DNA from: Micromonospora profundi
GTDB lineage: Bacteria; Actinomycetota; Actinomycetes; Mycobacteriales; Micromonosporaceae
NCBI RefSeq assembly: GCF_011927785.1
Contig: NZ_JAATJK010000001.1
Span: 558,001 to 622,000 of the forward strand
DNA length: 64,000 nucleotides
Direction of reading: 5' to 3'
A program made the translations under genes and the position numbers. Positions 41,838 to 50,926 of the stretch are shown here, one piece after another (position 1 is the stretch's first letter; the number at the start of each line of letters is the position of its first letter). The notes beneath the pieces were generated by a model, which was given only the letters and a program-made list of their open reading frames with translations, was not told where the DNA came from and did not search any database.

Positions 41838-42297
41838 GGCCAAGATCGTGGCAGGAAGCGGCCGTGCGTGTGGTCCCGAAAGGGGAGCGCACCGGCTCAG
41901 GCCATCGCCGTGCAGCCCACGTTTGTGCGTTCTCGTCGGCATCGAACCCTCATGCACGCTAGACCTGAGCATTCCTGTAGGTGGAACATTGGTTCGGATA
42001 ACCGGGGCCCAGCCAGCTCGGAATCAACCGTTCGGCTTGGCGAGCCAACCCTCAGACCTATTGACTTACCTGCGCGTATACGACTGGCAGAGCTGCCAGA
42101 TGTGCGGCTTAACGGGCAACCCGGCAGGAGCGGTCAAATCGGCGCTTGAAGCCCGTCGACCAAGCCATTGTTCCATGTGGCGCAACTATGTTCCGCTCTG
42201 CGTTTTTCTCCGCTAGTCTTCCCTCACCACGACGGCGGGGGCCGGACGGCAAAGAGGGCCAACAGTGCCCTACCGAGAGCGGAGGGGCAGGGGTCAC
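41838..42297. other. 460-bp intergenic region between divergent genes
   Basis: Lower-GC stretch, divergent between the minus-strand membrane protein and the catabolic island. It should contain both promoters, but no -35/-10 pair is convincing; TAGTCT near 42214 is a possible -10. Open frames here (for example 41868-42149) have no coding character I trust. Confidence 0.6.
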
Positions 42298-43125
42298 GTG
42301 CCGAACAACGTCTTGATCGAAGCCGTGCGGAAGGGGGTGCGCGTCTTCGACCTAGGTCGGCTTCTCTTCGTGGGAATGCCCCAGTCGCCAAACCACCCGC
42401 ACTACTGGCACGCGCTGCCGCGCCGGCACGGGGACATGGTGCGGGCCGACGGTGGCTCCGCCTCGAACGACATCATCACGATGGGCACCCACGTCGGCAC
42501 GCACATCGATGCCTTCGCCCACGTGTCTCAGGACGGTCGCCTCGTCGACGGCTCGGACGCCTATGACGCCTCCGTCGGCGGTCGGTTCGCCAAGCTCGGC
42601 GCGCACACCATTCCCCCAATGGTGTGCCGTGGCGTCCTGCTCGACGTACCGACGGCCCTCGGCACCCCGGAAGGGTGTGCTCCCGGCTACGAGATCACGC
42701 CCGATGACCTGGAGGCCACCCTCGAACGGCAGGGCGGGTCCGTCGAGGCCGGCGACGTCGTCCTGATCCGTAGTGGCTGGGGTCGACACTTCGACAACCC
42801 GGACCGTTCCGTGTTCATCGGCGGCGACTCCGGCGTACCGGGCATCAGCGAGGCCGGCGCGCGCTGGCTCGCGGAGCGGGGCGTCCTCGCCGCGGGCGCG
42901 GACACCATCGCCTTCGAGTGCCTCCGGCCCGGCGCGGGGCACAGTGTCCTGCCCGCGCACCGGGTGCTGCTTGTCGAGTCCGGCATCTACATCATGGAGA
43001 CGCTCGACCTTGAGGATCTCGCCGCCCAGCGCGTGCACGAGTTCGTCTTCGTCGCCTCGCCGCTCAAGTTCTACGGTGCGACCGGCTCGCCCATCCGCCC
43101 GTTGGCGGTGACGACCGGTGAATGA
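42298..43125 (+). CDS. Cyclase family protein (kynurenine formamidase-like metal hydrolase)
   Basis: 275 residues. The motif H-x-G-T-H-x-D-x-x-x-H is present in THVGTHIDAFAHVS at about residues 64-77, and later ASWGRH-like and DTIAFECLRPG blocks complete the fold. The family hydrolyses formamides or cyclic amides such as N-formylkynurenine or isatin with a Mn/Zn pair. GGGGCAGGGG stands 5 bases before GTG 42298, preferred over GTG/ATG 42265. It overlaps the MmgE/PrpD gene by 8 bases and opens the catabolic island. Confidence 0.88.
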   Translation: MPNNVLIEAVRKGVRVFDLGRLLFVGMPQSPNHPHYWHALPRRHGDMVRADGGSASNDIITMGTHVGTHIDAFAHVSQDGRLVDGSDAYDASVGGRFAKLGAHTIPPMVCRGVLLDVPTALGTPEGCAPGYEITPDDLEATLERQGGSVEAGDVVLIRSGWGRHFDNPDRSVFIGGDSGVPGISEAGARWLAERGVLAAGADTIAFECLRPGAGHSVLPAHRVLLVESGIYIMETLDLEDLAAQRVHEFVFVASPLKFYGATGSPIRPLAVTTGE

Positions 43126-44572
43126 GGTGACCCTCGCGCAGACGATCGCGCGCTTCGCCGCCCAGACCCGCTACGAGGATCTGCCCCACGAGGTGGTTGC
43201 CAGTGTGCGGCAGCGGGTCCTGGACACCCTCGGCATCTGCATCGCGGCGCAGAGCCTCGACAGCAGCCGGGCGGTCATCGACTACGTCGCCGAGCAGGGC
43301 GGTGCTCCTCAGGCTCGCGCGATCGGCGTGCCGCACCGGGTTCCCGCCGCGCTCGCCGCCTTCGGCAACGGGGTGCTCGCGCACTCCCTCGACTACGACG
43401 ACACGCACCTGCCGTCCGTACTCCACCCGAGCGCGAGCATCGTGCCGAGCGTGCTTGCCGCCGCCGAGCGTGCCGGCGCCGATGGGCGTACGGCTGTCAC
43501 TGCCATCGCCGTGGGCCTGGAGGTCTGCGTCCGCATCGGCATGGCCGGCTACGACCGGGAGGCCGGCAACTCCGTGTTCTTCGAGCACGGGCAGCACGCG
43601 ACCTCGATCTGCGGTGCCCTCGGTGGGGCAGTGGCAGTGGGTGTCATCCTCGGTCAGAACGAGGAACAGCTCACGAGTTCCCTCGGCGTCGCGGCGTCCA
43701 TGGCCGCAGGCATCATCGAGGCCAACCGCACCGGTGGCAACGTCAAGCGACTGCACTGCGGCTGGGCCGCTCACTCCGCAGTGACCGCCGCCGACCTGGT
43801 CAGCCGGGGCATCACGGGGCCGCCGACAGTCCTCGAAGGACGGTTCGGGTTCTTCCAGGCGTTCCTGCGCGGCGAGTTCGACCCCGCCGCCATCGTCGAG
43901 GGCCTGGGAACCGAGTGGGAGGTGCCCAGGATCTTCTTCAAGCCGTACCCCGCGAACCACTTCACCCACGCCGCCATCGACGCCGCCACAGGGCTGCGGC
44001 GCCGCGGAGTGGACCACCGCGAGGTACGTCGCCTCACCCTCGGTGCTCCCGCGCCGGTGATCCGGACGATCGGCGAGCCGATCGAGGGCAAGCGTCGCCC
44101 GACCACGGGCTATCAGGCCCAGTTCTCGGGCCCGTACGCGGTGGCCGTCGGCCTGCTCGGCGGAGGCGGTGGCCTCGGGGTCGCCCTCGACGACTACACC
44201 GACGCACTCGCTGTCGACCCGACACGTCGGGAGATCATGGACAAGGTGAGCGTCGTCGCCGACGACGAGTGCACCAAGATCTTCCCCAGCCAGTTCCCAG
44301 CGGTCCTCACCGCCGAACTCGTCGACGGCTCGGAGGTCACCGAGCGGGTCCTCGTCAACAGGGGCGGTCCAGAGAACCCGCTCTCCGACGACGAGGTCGC
44401 CCTCAAGTTCCGTGACAACGCCGGTCGGCACCTTCCCGAGACGGTGGTGGCGCGGATCGCCGCGCACTCGCTGGCTCTCGACGAATTGAGCGACGTCGGA
44501 ATCGTCCTCTCGTCGCTCGACGACGCGGCGGATTCCGCGAACACCAGTGCCGCGCAGGAGGGCCAGCTATGA
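43118..44572 (+). CDS. MmgE/PrpD family protein
   Basis: 484 residues. Opens TLAQTIARFAAQTRYEDLPHEVVASVRQRVLDTLG, followed by AFGNGVLAHSLDYDDTHLPSVLHPSASIVPSVLA, the family's conserved active-site loop. Members act as 2-methylcitrate dehydratase, cis-aconitate decarboxylase or isomerases of other acids. Here the ring-opening neighbours suggest a dehydratase or isomerase of an unsaturated acid. It overlaps both neighbours (8 and 4 bases). Confidence 0.92.
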   Translation: MNEVTLAQTIARFAAQTRYEDLPHEVVASVRQRVLDTLGICIAAQSLDSSRAVIDYVAEQGGAPQARAIGVPHRVPAALAAFGNGVLAHSLDYDDTHLPSVLHPSASIVPSVLAAAERAGADGRTAVTAIAVGLEVCVRIGMAGYDREAGNSVFFEHGQHATSICGALGGAVAVGVILGQNEEQLTSSLGVAASMAAGIIEANRTGGNVKRLHCGWAAHSAVTAADLVSRGITGPPTVLEGRFGFFQAFLRGEFDPAAIVEGLGTEWEVPRIFFKPYPANHFTHAAIDAATGLRRRGVDHREVRRLTLGAPAPVIRTIGEPIEGKRRPTTGYQAQFSGPYAVAVGLLGGGGGLGVALDDYTDALAVDPTRREIMDKVSVVADDECTKIFPSQFPAVLTAELVDGSEVTERVLVNRGGPENPLSDDEVALKFRDNAGRHLPETVVARIAAHSLALDELSDVGIVLSSLDDAADSANTSAAQEGQL

Positions 44573-46035
44573 ACTACGACCTCATCGTCCGCAACGTTCG
44601 TCTCGTCACCCACGAGTCGCCGCAGACCGTGCTCACCGACATCGCCGTGACCGACGGGCGGGTGGCCGCCGTCGGTCACCTCGGCGATGCCACAGCGACG
44701 ACGACCGTCGACGGTGGTGGCAAGCTCGCGCTGCCCGGTGTCGTCGACGCCCACCAGCACTGGGGCATCTACAACCCGCTGGAGATCGACGCCGAGACGG
44801 AGTCGAAGGCGGCGGCCCAGGGCGGCGTGACGACGGGCCTCAACTACATCCGCACCGGGCAGTACTACCTCAACAAGTCCGGCGCGTACCGGGACTTCTT
44901 CCCCGAGGTCCTCGAGCGCACCCAGGGCCGGGCGTACATCGACTACGCCTTCCACCTTGCGCCGATGTCCAAGGAACACATCAGCGAGATCCCCGAGCTC
45001 ATCGAGGAGCACGGCGTCTCGTCGTTCAAGATCTTCATGTTCTACGGCGGCTACGGCCTGCACGGCCGGTCGGCCGACCAGAGTTCGTTCCTCATGACGC
45101 CGGAGGGGGAGCGCTACGACCTCGCGCACTTCGAGTTCGTCATGCGCGGCATCCAGGCGGCCCGCAACGCCGCGCCGCAGATCGCCGACTCCATCTCCCT
45201 CAGCCTGCACTGCGAGACCGCCGAGATCATGTCGGCGTACACCGCGATGGTCGAGCAGGAGGGTCAGCTGACCGGGCTCGAGGCGTACTCCGCCTCCCGG
45301 CCGGCGCACTCCGAGGGACTGGCGATCTCCATCGCCTCCTACCTCGCGCACGAGACGCAGCTGGCCAACATCAACCTGCTGCACCTGAGTGGACGCAAGG
45401 CCGTCGAGGCTGCCCTGCTCATGGCGCGTACGTTCCCGCACATCAACTTCCGCCGCGAGGTCACTATCGGTCACCTCGTCGCCGACTACCACAGCGCGTC
45501 CGGCATCGGCGGCAAGGTGAACCCGCCGCTGCGCTCGCGTGACGACGTCGAAGGGCTGTGGGAACACGTCCTCGCCGGCGAGATCGACTGGGTGGTCAGC
45601 GACCACGCCTGCTGCCGTGACGAGATGAAGTTCGGGTCCGAGCGCGACAACGTCTTCGTCGCCAAGTCCGGCTTCGGCGGCGCGGAGTACCTGCTGCCGG
45701 CGCTGATCAGCGAGGGCCGCAAGCGTGGCCTCGGCTGGGACCGGATCGCGGCCCTCACCGCCTGGAACCCCGCCGAGCGGTACGGGCTGTCCGGTCGCAA
45801 GGGCGTCATCAAGGTGGGGTACGACGCGGACTTCTGCCTCGTCGACGACTCCCGGTCGTGGACCGTACGCGCCGAGGACTCCCTGTCGACGCAGGAGTAC
45901 ACGCCGTTCGAGGGCTTCGAGCTGTCCGCATCGGTCACCGACACGTTCGTGCGCGGCCACCACGTCTTCGTCGACGGTGCCATCCAGGGCGAGCCCCGCG
46001 GTGAGTACCAGCGGCGCCCGCTCACCAGCGAGTAA
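44569..46035 (+). CDS. Dihydropyrimidinase/hydantoinase-like amidohydrolase
   Basis: 488 residues; ATG overlaps the preceding stop. Dihydroorotase-group marks: LALPGVVDAHQHWGIYN (first metal His pair; HQH instead of the usual HxH with Thr-rich context), SSFKIFMFYGG with the Lys that is carboxylated in the family, LHCETAEI (His), ANINLLHLSG (His) and DWVVSDHACC (Asp). The family opens cyclic amides such as dihydropyrimidines, hydantoins or allantoin. The same island contains a racemase and amidohydrolase suiting such substrates. Confidence 0.9.
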   Translation: MNYDLIVRNVRLVTHESPQTVLTDIAVTDGRVAAVGHLGDATATTTVDGGGKLALPGVVDAHQHWGIYNPLEIDAETESKAAAQGGVTTGLNYIRTGQYYLNKSGAYRDFFPEVLERTQGRAYIDYAFHLAPMSKEHISEIPELIEEHGVSSFKIFMFYGGYGLHGRSADQSSFLMTPEGERYDLAHFEFVMRGIQAARNAAPQIADSISLSLHCETAEIMSAYTAMVEQEGQLTGLEAYSASRPAHSEGLAISIASYLAHETQLANINLLHLSGRKAVEAALLMARTFPHINFRREVTIGHLVADYHSASGIGGKVNPPLRSRDDVEGLWEHVLAGEIDWVVSDHACCRDEMKFGSERDNVFVAKSGFGGAEYLLPALISEGRKRGLGWDRIAALTAWNPAERYGLSGRKGVIKVGYDADFCLVDDSRSWTVRAEDSLSTQEYTPFEGFELSASVTDTFVRGHHVFVDGAIQGEPRGEYQRRPLTSE

Positions 46036-46074
46036 GAGACCCGGCAGGACTGCGTGGGGATGGGAGACCGCACG

Positions 46075-47115
46075 ATGCGTATGGACGGGTTCGTCCTGGG
46101 GGCCGGCCCCGCCGGTCGCTGCGACGACTACCGGGTCGGCGGTGCCGTCGTGCACCGTACCGACGACGGCTGGCTCATGTGGTACTACTGCCGCGACCGC
46201 GCCTACGACCGGCCGGCGCCGGGAACGCTGGGGTCCGGGCGGGTCGCACTGGCGACCTCGCGCGACGGCATCCGGTGGAAGCGGTACGACGGCCCGGACG
46301 AACTCGGCTCGGTGTTCGCCCCGAGCGGTGACCCGACAAGCTTCGACGCCTCCCATGTCGGGCTCACCGACGTCACCTTCGACGGGCAGCTCTGGCATCT
46401 GTGGTACTTCGGGGGCGACCTGACCGAACGGGCGAGCAGGACGGCGCTCGGTGCGGTGACGGGTCTCGGGATGCGCCCGGGGCACGCCACCAGCCCGGAC
46501 GGGGTGACGTGGACCCGCGTCCCCGGCCCGGCCACCGGCGGCGCCCTGCTCGACTACCCGCCGGACCGGCTCTACTGCGCGTGGCCGAACGTCTTCGGTG
46601 ACCACGACGGGACGCTCTACGTCCAGACGACCTCACCGACCCTCGACCTCGGCTCGTTCCGTACGGACACGTTCACGTCCACCGATGGGGTCGTGCTGAC
46701 CGAGGTGGGCCCGCTCGTCTGGGCCGACGGCGTACGGCATTGGGACGAGGGGGGCATCGTGACGAGGCAGGTGCTCCCCAACCCGTTCGACGGGGGGCGT
46801 CGCTGGCTGATGCTCTACACCGGCCTCGACGAGCACCACGGCCGTTCGGTCGCGACTGCCGATTCCGACGACGGCCGGCACTGGCACCACCAGTCCGACG
46901 GTCCGGTCCTGACCGCCGGGGAGCCCGGCGCGTGGGACAGCCTCGGAGCGGCGGCGACCCGGCTGGTCCCGGTCGACGGCCGGCTGCACCTGTACTACTA
47001 CGGCTTCAGCTCGCTCGCCGACGACGACTCGCCACGCGGGATCGGTCTCGCGATCGCCGACCGTCGGCCAGGGGCATCGTTCCGACGCGTCAGGGTGCCC
47101 GACGAACAGCACTGA
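46075..47115 (+). CDS. Five-bladed beta-propeller, glycosidase-like protein (GH43/GH130-like)
   Basis: 346 residues. Repeated propeller blades such as VHRTDDGWLMWYYCRDRAYD, VALATSRDGIRWKRYDGP, TFDGQLWHLWYFGGD and RLHLYYYGFSS recall GH32/GH43/GH130 folds. Catalytic acid residues cannot be assigned firmly. GGGAG stands 8 bases upstream of ATG 46075; ATG 46060 is an alternative. Its role in an amide-catabolic setting is unclear; it may hydrolyse a glycosylated substrate or act as a lactonase-like propeller. Confidence 0.7.
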   Translation: MRMDGFVLGAGPAGRCDDYRVGGAVVHRTDDGWLMWYYCRDRAYDRPAPGTLGSGRVALATSRDGIRWKRYDGPDELGSVFAPSGDPTSFDASHVGLTDVTFDGQLWHLWYFGGDLTERASRTALGAVTGLGMRPGHATSPDGVTWTRVPGPATGGALLDYPPDRLYCAWPNVFGDHDGTLYVQTTSPTLDLGSFRTDTFTSTDGVVLTEVGPLVWADGVRHWDEGGIVTRQVLPNPFDGGRRWLMLYTGLDEHHGRSVATADSDDGRHWHHQSDGPVLTAGEPGAWDSLGAAATRLVPVDGRLHLYYYGFSSLADDDSPRGIGLAIADRRPGASFRRVRVPDEQH

Positions 47116-47149
47116 GGTGGCCTCTCGGGCACCCGAAGGAGGAAATGAG

Positions 47150-48520
47150 ATGGCGGACGTCAACCTGCTCGTGGCTGGCGCGGGCGGCGGCATCGTCGCG
47201 GCGTTGCGGGCCCAGGAGCTCGGTCTCTCGGTCGCGGTGATCGACGCGAACGAGCACTTTCTGCGGGCCAACAACACGTCGATGTCGACAGCCATGATTC
47301 CGGGTGCCGGATCGCGGTTCCAGCGCGAGGCGGGAGTCGATGACTCGCCGGAGACCTTCGCCGAGGACGTCCGGCGCAAGACGAAGGGGCGTGCCAACCC
47401 GGTCGTCACCGAGGCGTTGAGTCAGATCTCGGCCCCCCTCGTCGAGTGGCTCGCCGACTCGCTCGAACTCCCGCTCGAACTCGTCACGGACTTCGAGTAC
47501 CCCGGGCACACGCGGCACCGGTGCCACACCGTGCCGGGGCGGCACGGCACGATCCTGCTCGGCATGCTCCACCGTGTCGCCCGGGAGCGGGGGATCGACG
47601 TCATCGTCCCCGCGCGCCTGGTGACGGCCCGGCACGAGGGTGACGTCGTCATCGCCGTGACCGAGCAGCCGGACGGGACGCGGGAGGAGATCTCCTGCGA
47701 CGCCCTCGTCCTCGCGACGAACGGTTTCGGGGCCGACCCGGCGCTCATCGCCGAGCACACCCCGGAGATCGCCGGCGCCGTCTACCACGGCAGCGAAGCC
47801 TCGCGCGGCGACGCCCTGCGCATCGGGCGGACGTTCGACGCGGCAGTCGACTGCATCGACGCGTACCAGGGCCATGGTGCGCTCTCGCTCAGCGGCACGC
47901 TCGTCGGTTGGGCGACGGTGATGCACGGCGGGTTCATCGTCAACACGGGCGGGGACCGCTTCGCCGACGAGACGCAGGGTTACTCCGAGTTCGCCGCCCT
48001 CGAACTCACCCAGCCGGACAACCGCGCGTTCATCATCTTCGACCAGCGGATCCACGACGCCTGCCTCGCCTTCGAGGACTTCCGCCAGACCAAGGAGTCC
48101 GGGGTGCTGCGGCAGGGCAACTCGGTGGCCGAGTTGGCCGAGCGGCTGGGCCTGCCCGCCGACCGGCTTGAGGCGTCCTTCACGCAGGCAGCGGCCGGAC
48201 GTCTCGGCGAGACCGACAGGTACGGGCGCTCCCGTTGGGGCGACGTGGACCTGGTCGCTCCGTTCTACGGGGTCGAGGTGCGCCCCGCGCTCTTCCACAC
48301 TCAGGGAGGGCTTTCCGTTGACGCGACGGCGCGCGTCCTCAATGGCGCCGGTGCTCCCATTGCCGGGCTCTACGCGGCCGGTGGCGCCGCCGTGGGCATC
48401 AGCGGTAGGGGAGCGGACGGCTATCTGGCCGGAAATGGGCTGCTCGCGGCACTCGGACTCGCCTTCATCGCGGCCGAGGACGCGGGCCGGCGGCTGGGGG
48501 AGCGGACGGCTGGCCAATAG
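47150..48520 (+). CDS. FAD-binding oxidoreductase (fumarate reductase/flavocytochrome type)
   Basis: 456 residues. N-terminal FAD motif NLLVAGAGGGIVAALRAQELGLSVAVIDA, then NTSMSTAMIPGAGSRF as in FAD_binding_2 proteins. GLYAAGGAAVGISGRGADGYLAGNGLL ends the family pattern. It would oxidise or reduce a C=C bond of a pathway intermediate. AGGAGG lies 5 bases upstream of ATG 47150. A hairpin follows at 48557-48580, so transcription may reset here. Confidence 0.88.
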   Translation: MADVNLLVAGAGGGIVAALRAQELGLSVAVIDANEHFLRANNTSMSTAMIPGAGSRFQREAGVDDSPETFAEDVRRKTKGRANPVVTEALSQISAPLVEWLADSLELPLELVTDFEYPGHTRHRCHTVPGRHGTILLGMLHRVARERGIDVIVPARLVTARHEGDVVIAVTEQPDGTREEISCDALVLATNGFGADPALIAEHTPEIAGAVYHGSEASRGDALRIGRTFDAAVDCIDAYQGHGALSLSGTLVGWATVMHGGFIVNTGGDRFADETQGYSEFAALELTQPDNRAFIIFDQRIHDACLAFEDFRQTKESGVLRQGNSVAELAERLGLPADRLEASFTQAAAGRLGETDRYGRSRWGDVDLVAPFYGVEVRPALFHTQGGLSVDATARVLNGAGAPIAGLYAAGGAAVGISGRGADGYLAGNGLLAALGLAFIAAEDAGRRLGERTAGQ

Positions 48521-48556
48521 GCCGTTTGACCAGGGTGAAAGCGGCTGTTCGAGTTG

Positions 48557-48580
48557 CGTCGGCCTCTTGTCCAGCCGACG
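48557..48580 (+). terminator. Hairpin between the FAD gene and the methyltransferase gene
   Basis: CGTCGGC (48557-48563) pairs exactly with GCCGACG (48574-48580). A TTACATATAAAG stretch at 48615-48626, AT-rich against the background, may be the -10 region for the following gene. Confidence 0.5.
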
Positions 48581-48659
48581 ATCACATCGCTACGCTGCAC
48601 CCAGCGGAAAGACGTTACATATAAAGGAATCTGCGGCGCTCGCACTTGGAGGTACGAAC

Positions 48660-49724
48660 GTGAAGACGGGTCTCAAGCAGCGTGGCCGGGCCAACTTCAA
48701 CCTGCTGGCGGATCTGGCCGCGTGGAGCGGCCGGGAGCTGCAGGCGTCGGCCGAGCGGACGCTGGACAAGCAGTTGGAGAGCAGGACCCTCCCCGAGGGC
48801 GCCCGCGAGCGGCTGCGCCTCGGCTACGAACTGCTCGGCAACTCCAGGTCGTTTGCCTGGGACCGCTTCTACACCCGGGTCATCGCCGAGCGTCAGTACG
48901 TCGCGGCGCTGGAGGCGTACCAGGACGGAGAGGCGGAGATCCGGGCCGAGTACGAGGCGAACGCCGACAAGGGTGGGGTGCTCGAACTCAACCCGGACGT
49001 CGAGATCCCTGATTACTGGACGACGGAGTTCCACCTCACGCCCGGTGGCTGGGACGGCCACGAGCACATGGGCTTTATGATCCACGACTACGTCTACGAC
49101 CTGATCTTCGCGACCGGCGGGATCGGCGCCATCAAGCCCGGCGACCACTTCTCCGACCTGCGCTACGTGGCCGCCGTCGAGGGCAACCGCGACCACTACG
49201 ACAACATCCTCGAACTCGGCGTCGGGACCGGCCGTTACGCCCTGGCGCTTCAGCGCGCCTACCCGAACGCGAAGATCCACGGCGTCGACCTCGGCGCGAG
49301 CGAGCTGCTGCACGCCAAGCTCATCGCCGCCCGCAGTGGCTTCGAGTGGAACCTGCGCCAGGCCCAGGCCGAGGCCACCGGCTACGACGCGGACACCTTC
49401 GACCTCACCTCGGCCTTCATCCTCTTCCACGAGATCCCGGCGCCGGCCGCCAAGGCCGTTGTCCAGGAAGCCTTCCGGGTGACCAAGCCGGGCGGGGAGT
49501 TCCTGGTCGCGGACGTGGCGCCCTACAGCGAGCACGAGAACCTCTTCCGCTCCGTCGTGCTCGACTGGGAGACGGAGAACCGCAACGAGCCGTTCTGGCG
49601 TGGCGCGCTCCTCACCGACCGCAGGGCACTGCTCGAATCCGCCGGGTTCGTCGACGTCCAGGAATACAGCGTGGGCACGGCCAACTACCCGTGGATCACC
49701 AAGGGCGTCAAGCCCGCAGCCTGA
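48660..49724 (+). CDS. Class I SAM-dependent methyltransferase
   Basis: About 354 residues. An unusual N-terminal helical region of ~170 residues precedes the methyltransferase fold. Motif I is ILELGVGTGRYALALQRAYPNAKIHGVDLG at about 180-209; DTFDLTSAFILFHEIP is the post-II strand. GGAGG stands 6-7 bases before GTG 48660, although the frame is open far upstream. It may O- or N-methylate a pathway intermediate. The region upstream is AT-richer, suggesting its own promoter. Confidence 0.87.
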   Translation: MKTGLKQRGRANFNLLADLAAWSGRELQASAERTLDKQLESRTLPEGARERLRLGYELLGNSRSFAWDRFYTRVIAERQYVAALEAYQDGEAEIRAEYEANADKGGVLELNPDVEIPDYWTTEFHLTPGGWDGHEHMGFMIHDYVYDLIFATGGIGAIKPGDHFSDLRYVAAVEGNRDHYDNILELGVGTGRYALALQRAYPNAKIHGVDLGASELLHAKLIAARSGFEWNLRQAQAEATGYDADTFDLTSAFILFHEIPAPAAKAVVQEAFRVTKPGGEFLVADVAPYSEHENLFRSVVLDWETENRNEPFWRGALLTDRRALLESAGFVDVQEYSVGTANYPWITKGVKPAA

Positions 49725-49846
49725 GGCACCACGCCCTCGATCTCGAGAAAGCCAGCGCGGGGTCGACATCCCCTACCGCCGCTCGCTGTGAACGCCTGCG
49801 TCCGGGCGTCGTCGGTCGGGCACCGCGCCACCCCTGAGAGGAAGTC

Positions 49847-50098
49847 ATGGAAGTTCCCAAGTACCTGGAGAACGCAACGACCGACGATCTTGTTCGGATG
49901 ATCGCGGGCCTCGCCGAGGAGTTGTGGGTGACCAAGGACCGGCTTCTCGTCCTTGAGGAGATCCTCGCGGGCAAGGACCTGCTGTCGGACTCGACAGTCG
50001 ACGAGCACCTGCCCTCCGAGCAGTTGCAGAAAGTGCTCCAGCGTGAACGGACCCGCCTCATCAAGCGCGTTTTCGGCGCGCCGGAAATGGACCACTGA
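49847..50098 (+). CDS. Small helical hypothetical protein, 83 residues
   Basis: ATG with GAGAGGAAG upstream. The sequence (MEVPKYLENATTDDLVRMIAG, then LAEELWVTKDRLLVLEEILAGK and LQKVLQRERTRLIKRVF) is a charged coiled-coil-like helix with no known motif. The SDR gene begins two bases after its stop, which supports a real gene. It may be a small subunit of a neighbouring enzyme. Confidence 0.75.
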   Translation: MEVPKYLENATTDDLVRMIAGLAEELWVTKDRLLVLEEILAGKDLLSDSTVDEHLPSEQLQKVLQRERTRLIKRVFGAPEMDH

Positions 50099-50099
50099 C

Positions 50100-50879
50100 A
50101 TGACGACTCTCATCGACCCCGCGCTGCGCTCCACGCTCGGGCAGGCTCTCGGCCTCACCGGACGCACCATCGTCGTCACCGGCGCCAACTCCGGCATCGG
50201 GCAGGCTCTGGCCCTCGGCCTCGTCGAACTCGGCGCCAACGTGCTCGGTGTCGCCAGGCGTGCGGAAGGACTGGCCGCCGTCGCCGAGCAGGCCGGCCCC
50301 TCGTTCGCGTACGCCATCGCCGACGTCACCGACGAGGCTGCCGTCGAGGCGGCAATGGACCGCGCCGTCGAGACCTTCGGTGGTCTGCACGGTGTCGTCG
50401 CCAACGCCGGTATCGCCGTCGTCCAGCCCGCTCTCGACGTCAGCGCCGACGACTTCCGCTCCGTCGTGGACACGAACATCAACGGCGTGTTCATCACGGC
50501 CCGCAGCGGGGCCCGGCGGATGACCGAGGGCGGCTCGATCGTCCTGACCAGTTCGAGCTTCGCCCGCCGCGGCTTCCCCGACTGGTCGAGCTACAACGCG
50601 AGCAAGGCCGCCGTGTCGATGCTCGCCGAGACCCTCGCCGTCGAGTGGGCGTCGCGCGGCGTCCGCGTCAACGCGATCGGCCCGACCGCGACGCTGACGC
50701 CTGTCAACGAGGCGCTCTTCGCCGACCCGGGCTTCACCGCGTCGGTCGTCGCGGGCATCCCGGCCGGCCGCATCCTCGACGCCCGTGAGCTCATCCTGCC
50801 CACCGCTTTCCTGCTCAGCCCGCTCAACGAGATGGTCCTGGGCCAGACGCTCATGGTCGACGGCGGCCAGACCCTCTGA
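50100..50879 (+). CDS. SDR family NAD(P)-dependent oxidoreductase
   Basis: 259 residues. Cofactor motif TGANSGIGQ at about 23-31, structural VVANAG, catalytic Ser in VLTSSS and the active pair YNASK (Tyr-x-x-x-Lys), closing with LTPVNE and VLGQTLMVDGGQTL. A standard classical SDR that oxidises or reduces an alcohol/ketone in the pathway. Starts two bases after the small upstream gene, so it is translationally linked to it. Confidence 0.93.
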   Translation: MTTLIDPALRSTLGQALGLTGRTIVVTGANSGIGQALALGLVELGANVLGVARRAEGLAAVAEQAGPSFAYAIADVTDEAAVEAAMDRAVETFGGLHGVVANAGIAVVQPALDVSADDFRSVVDTNINGVFITARSGARRMTEGGSIVLTSSSFARRGFPDWSSYNASKAAVSMLAETLAVEWASRGVRVNAIGPTATLTPVNEALFADPGFTASVVAGIPAGRILDARELILPTAFLLSPLNEMVLGQTLMVDGGQTL

Positions 50880-50926
50880 AACGGCTTCGAGACGGCTTCG
50901 AGCACCACAACCCTGGAGACCTCGCT

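Noticed and set aside
41868..42149. Short frames in the 41.8-42.3 kb gap
   Set aside because: No SD, no sensible composition and they overlap each other; treated as intergenic.
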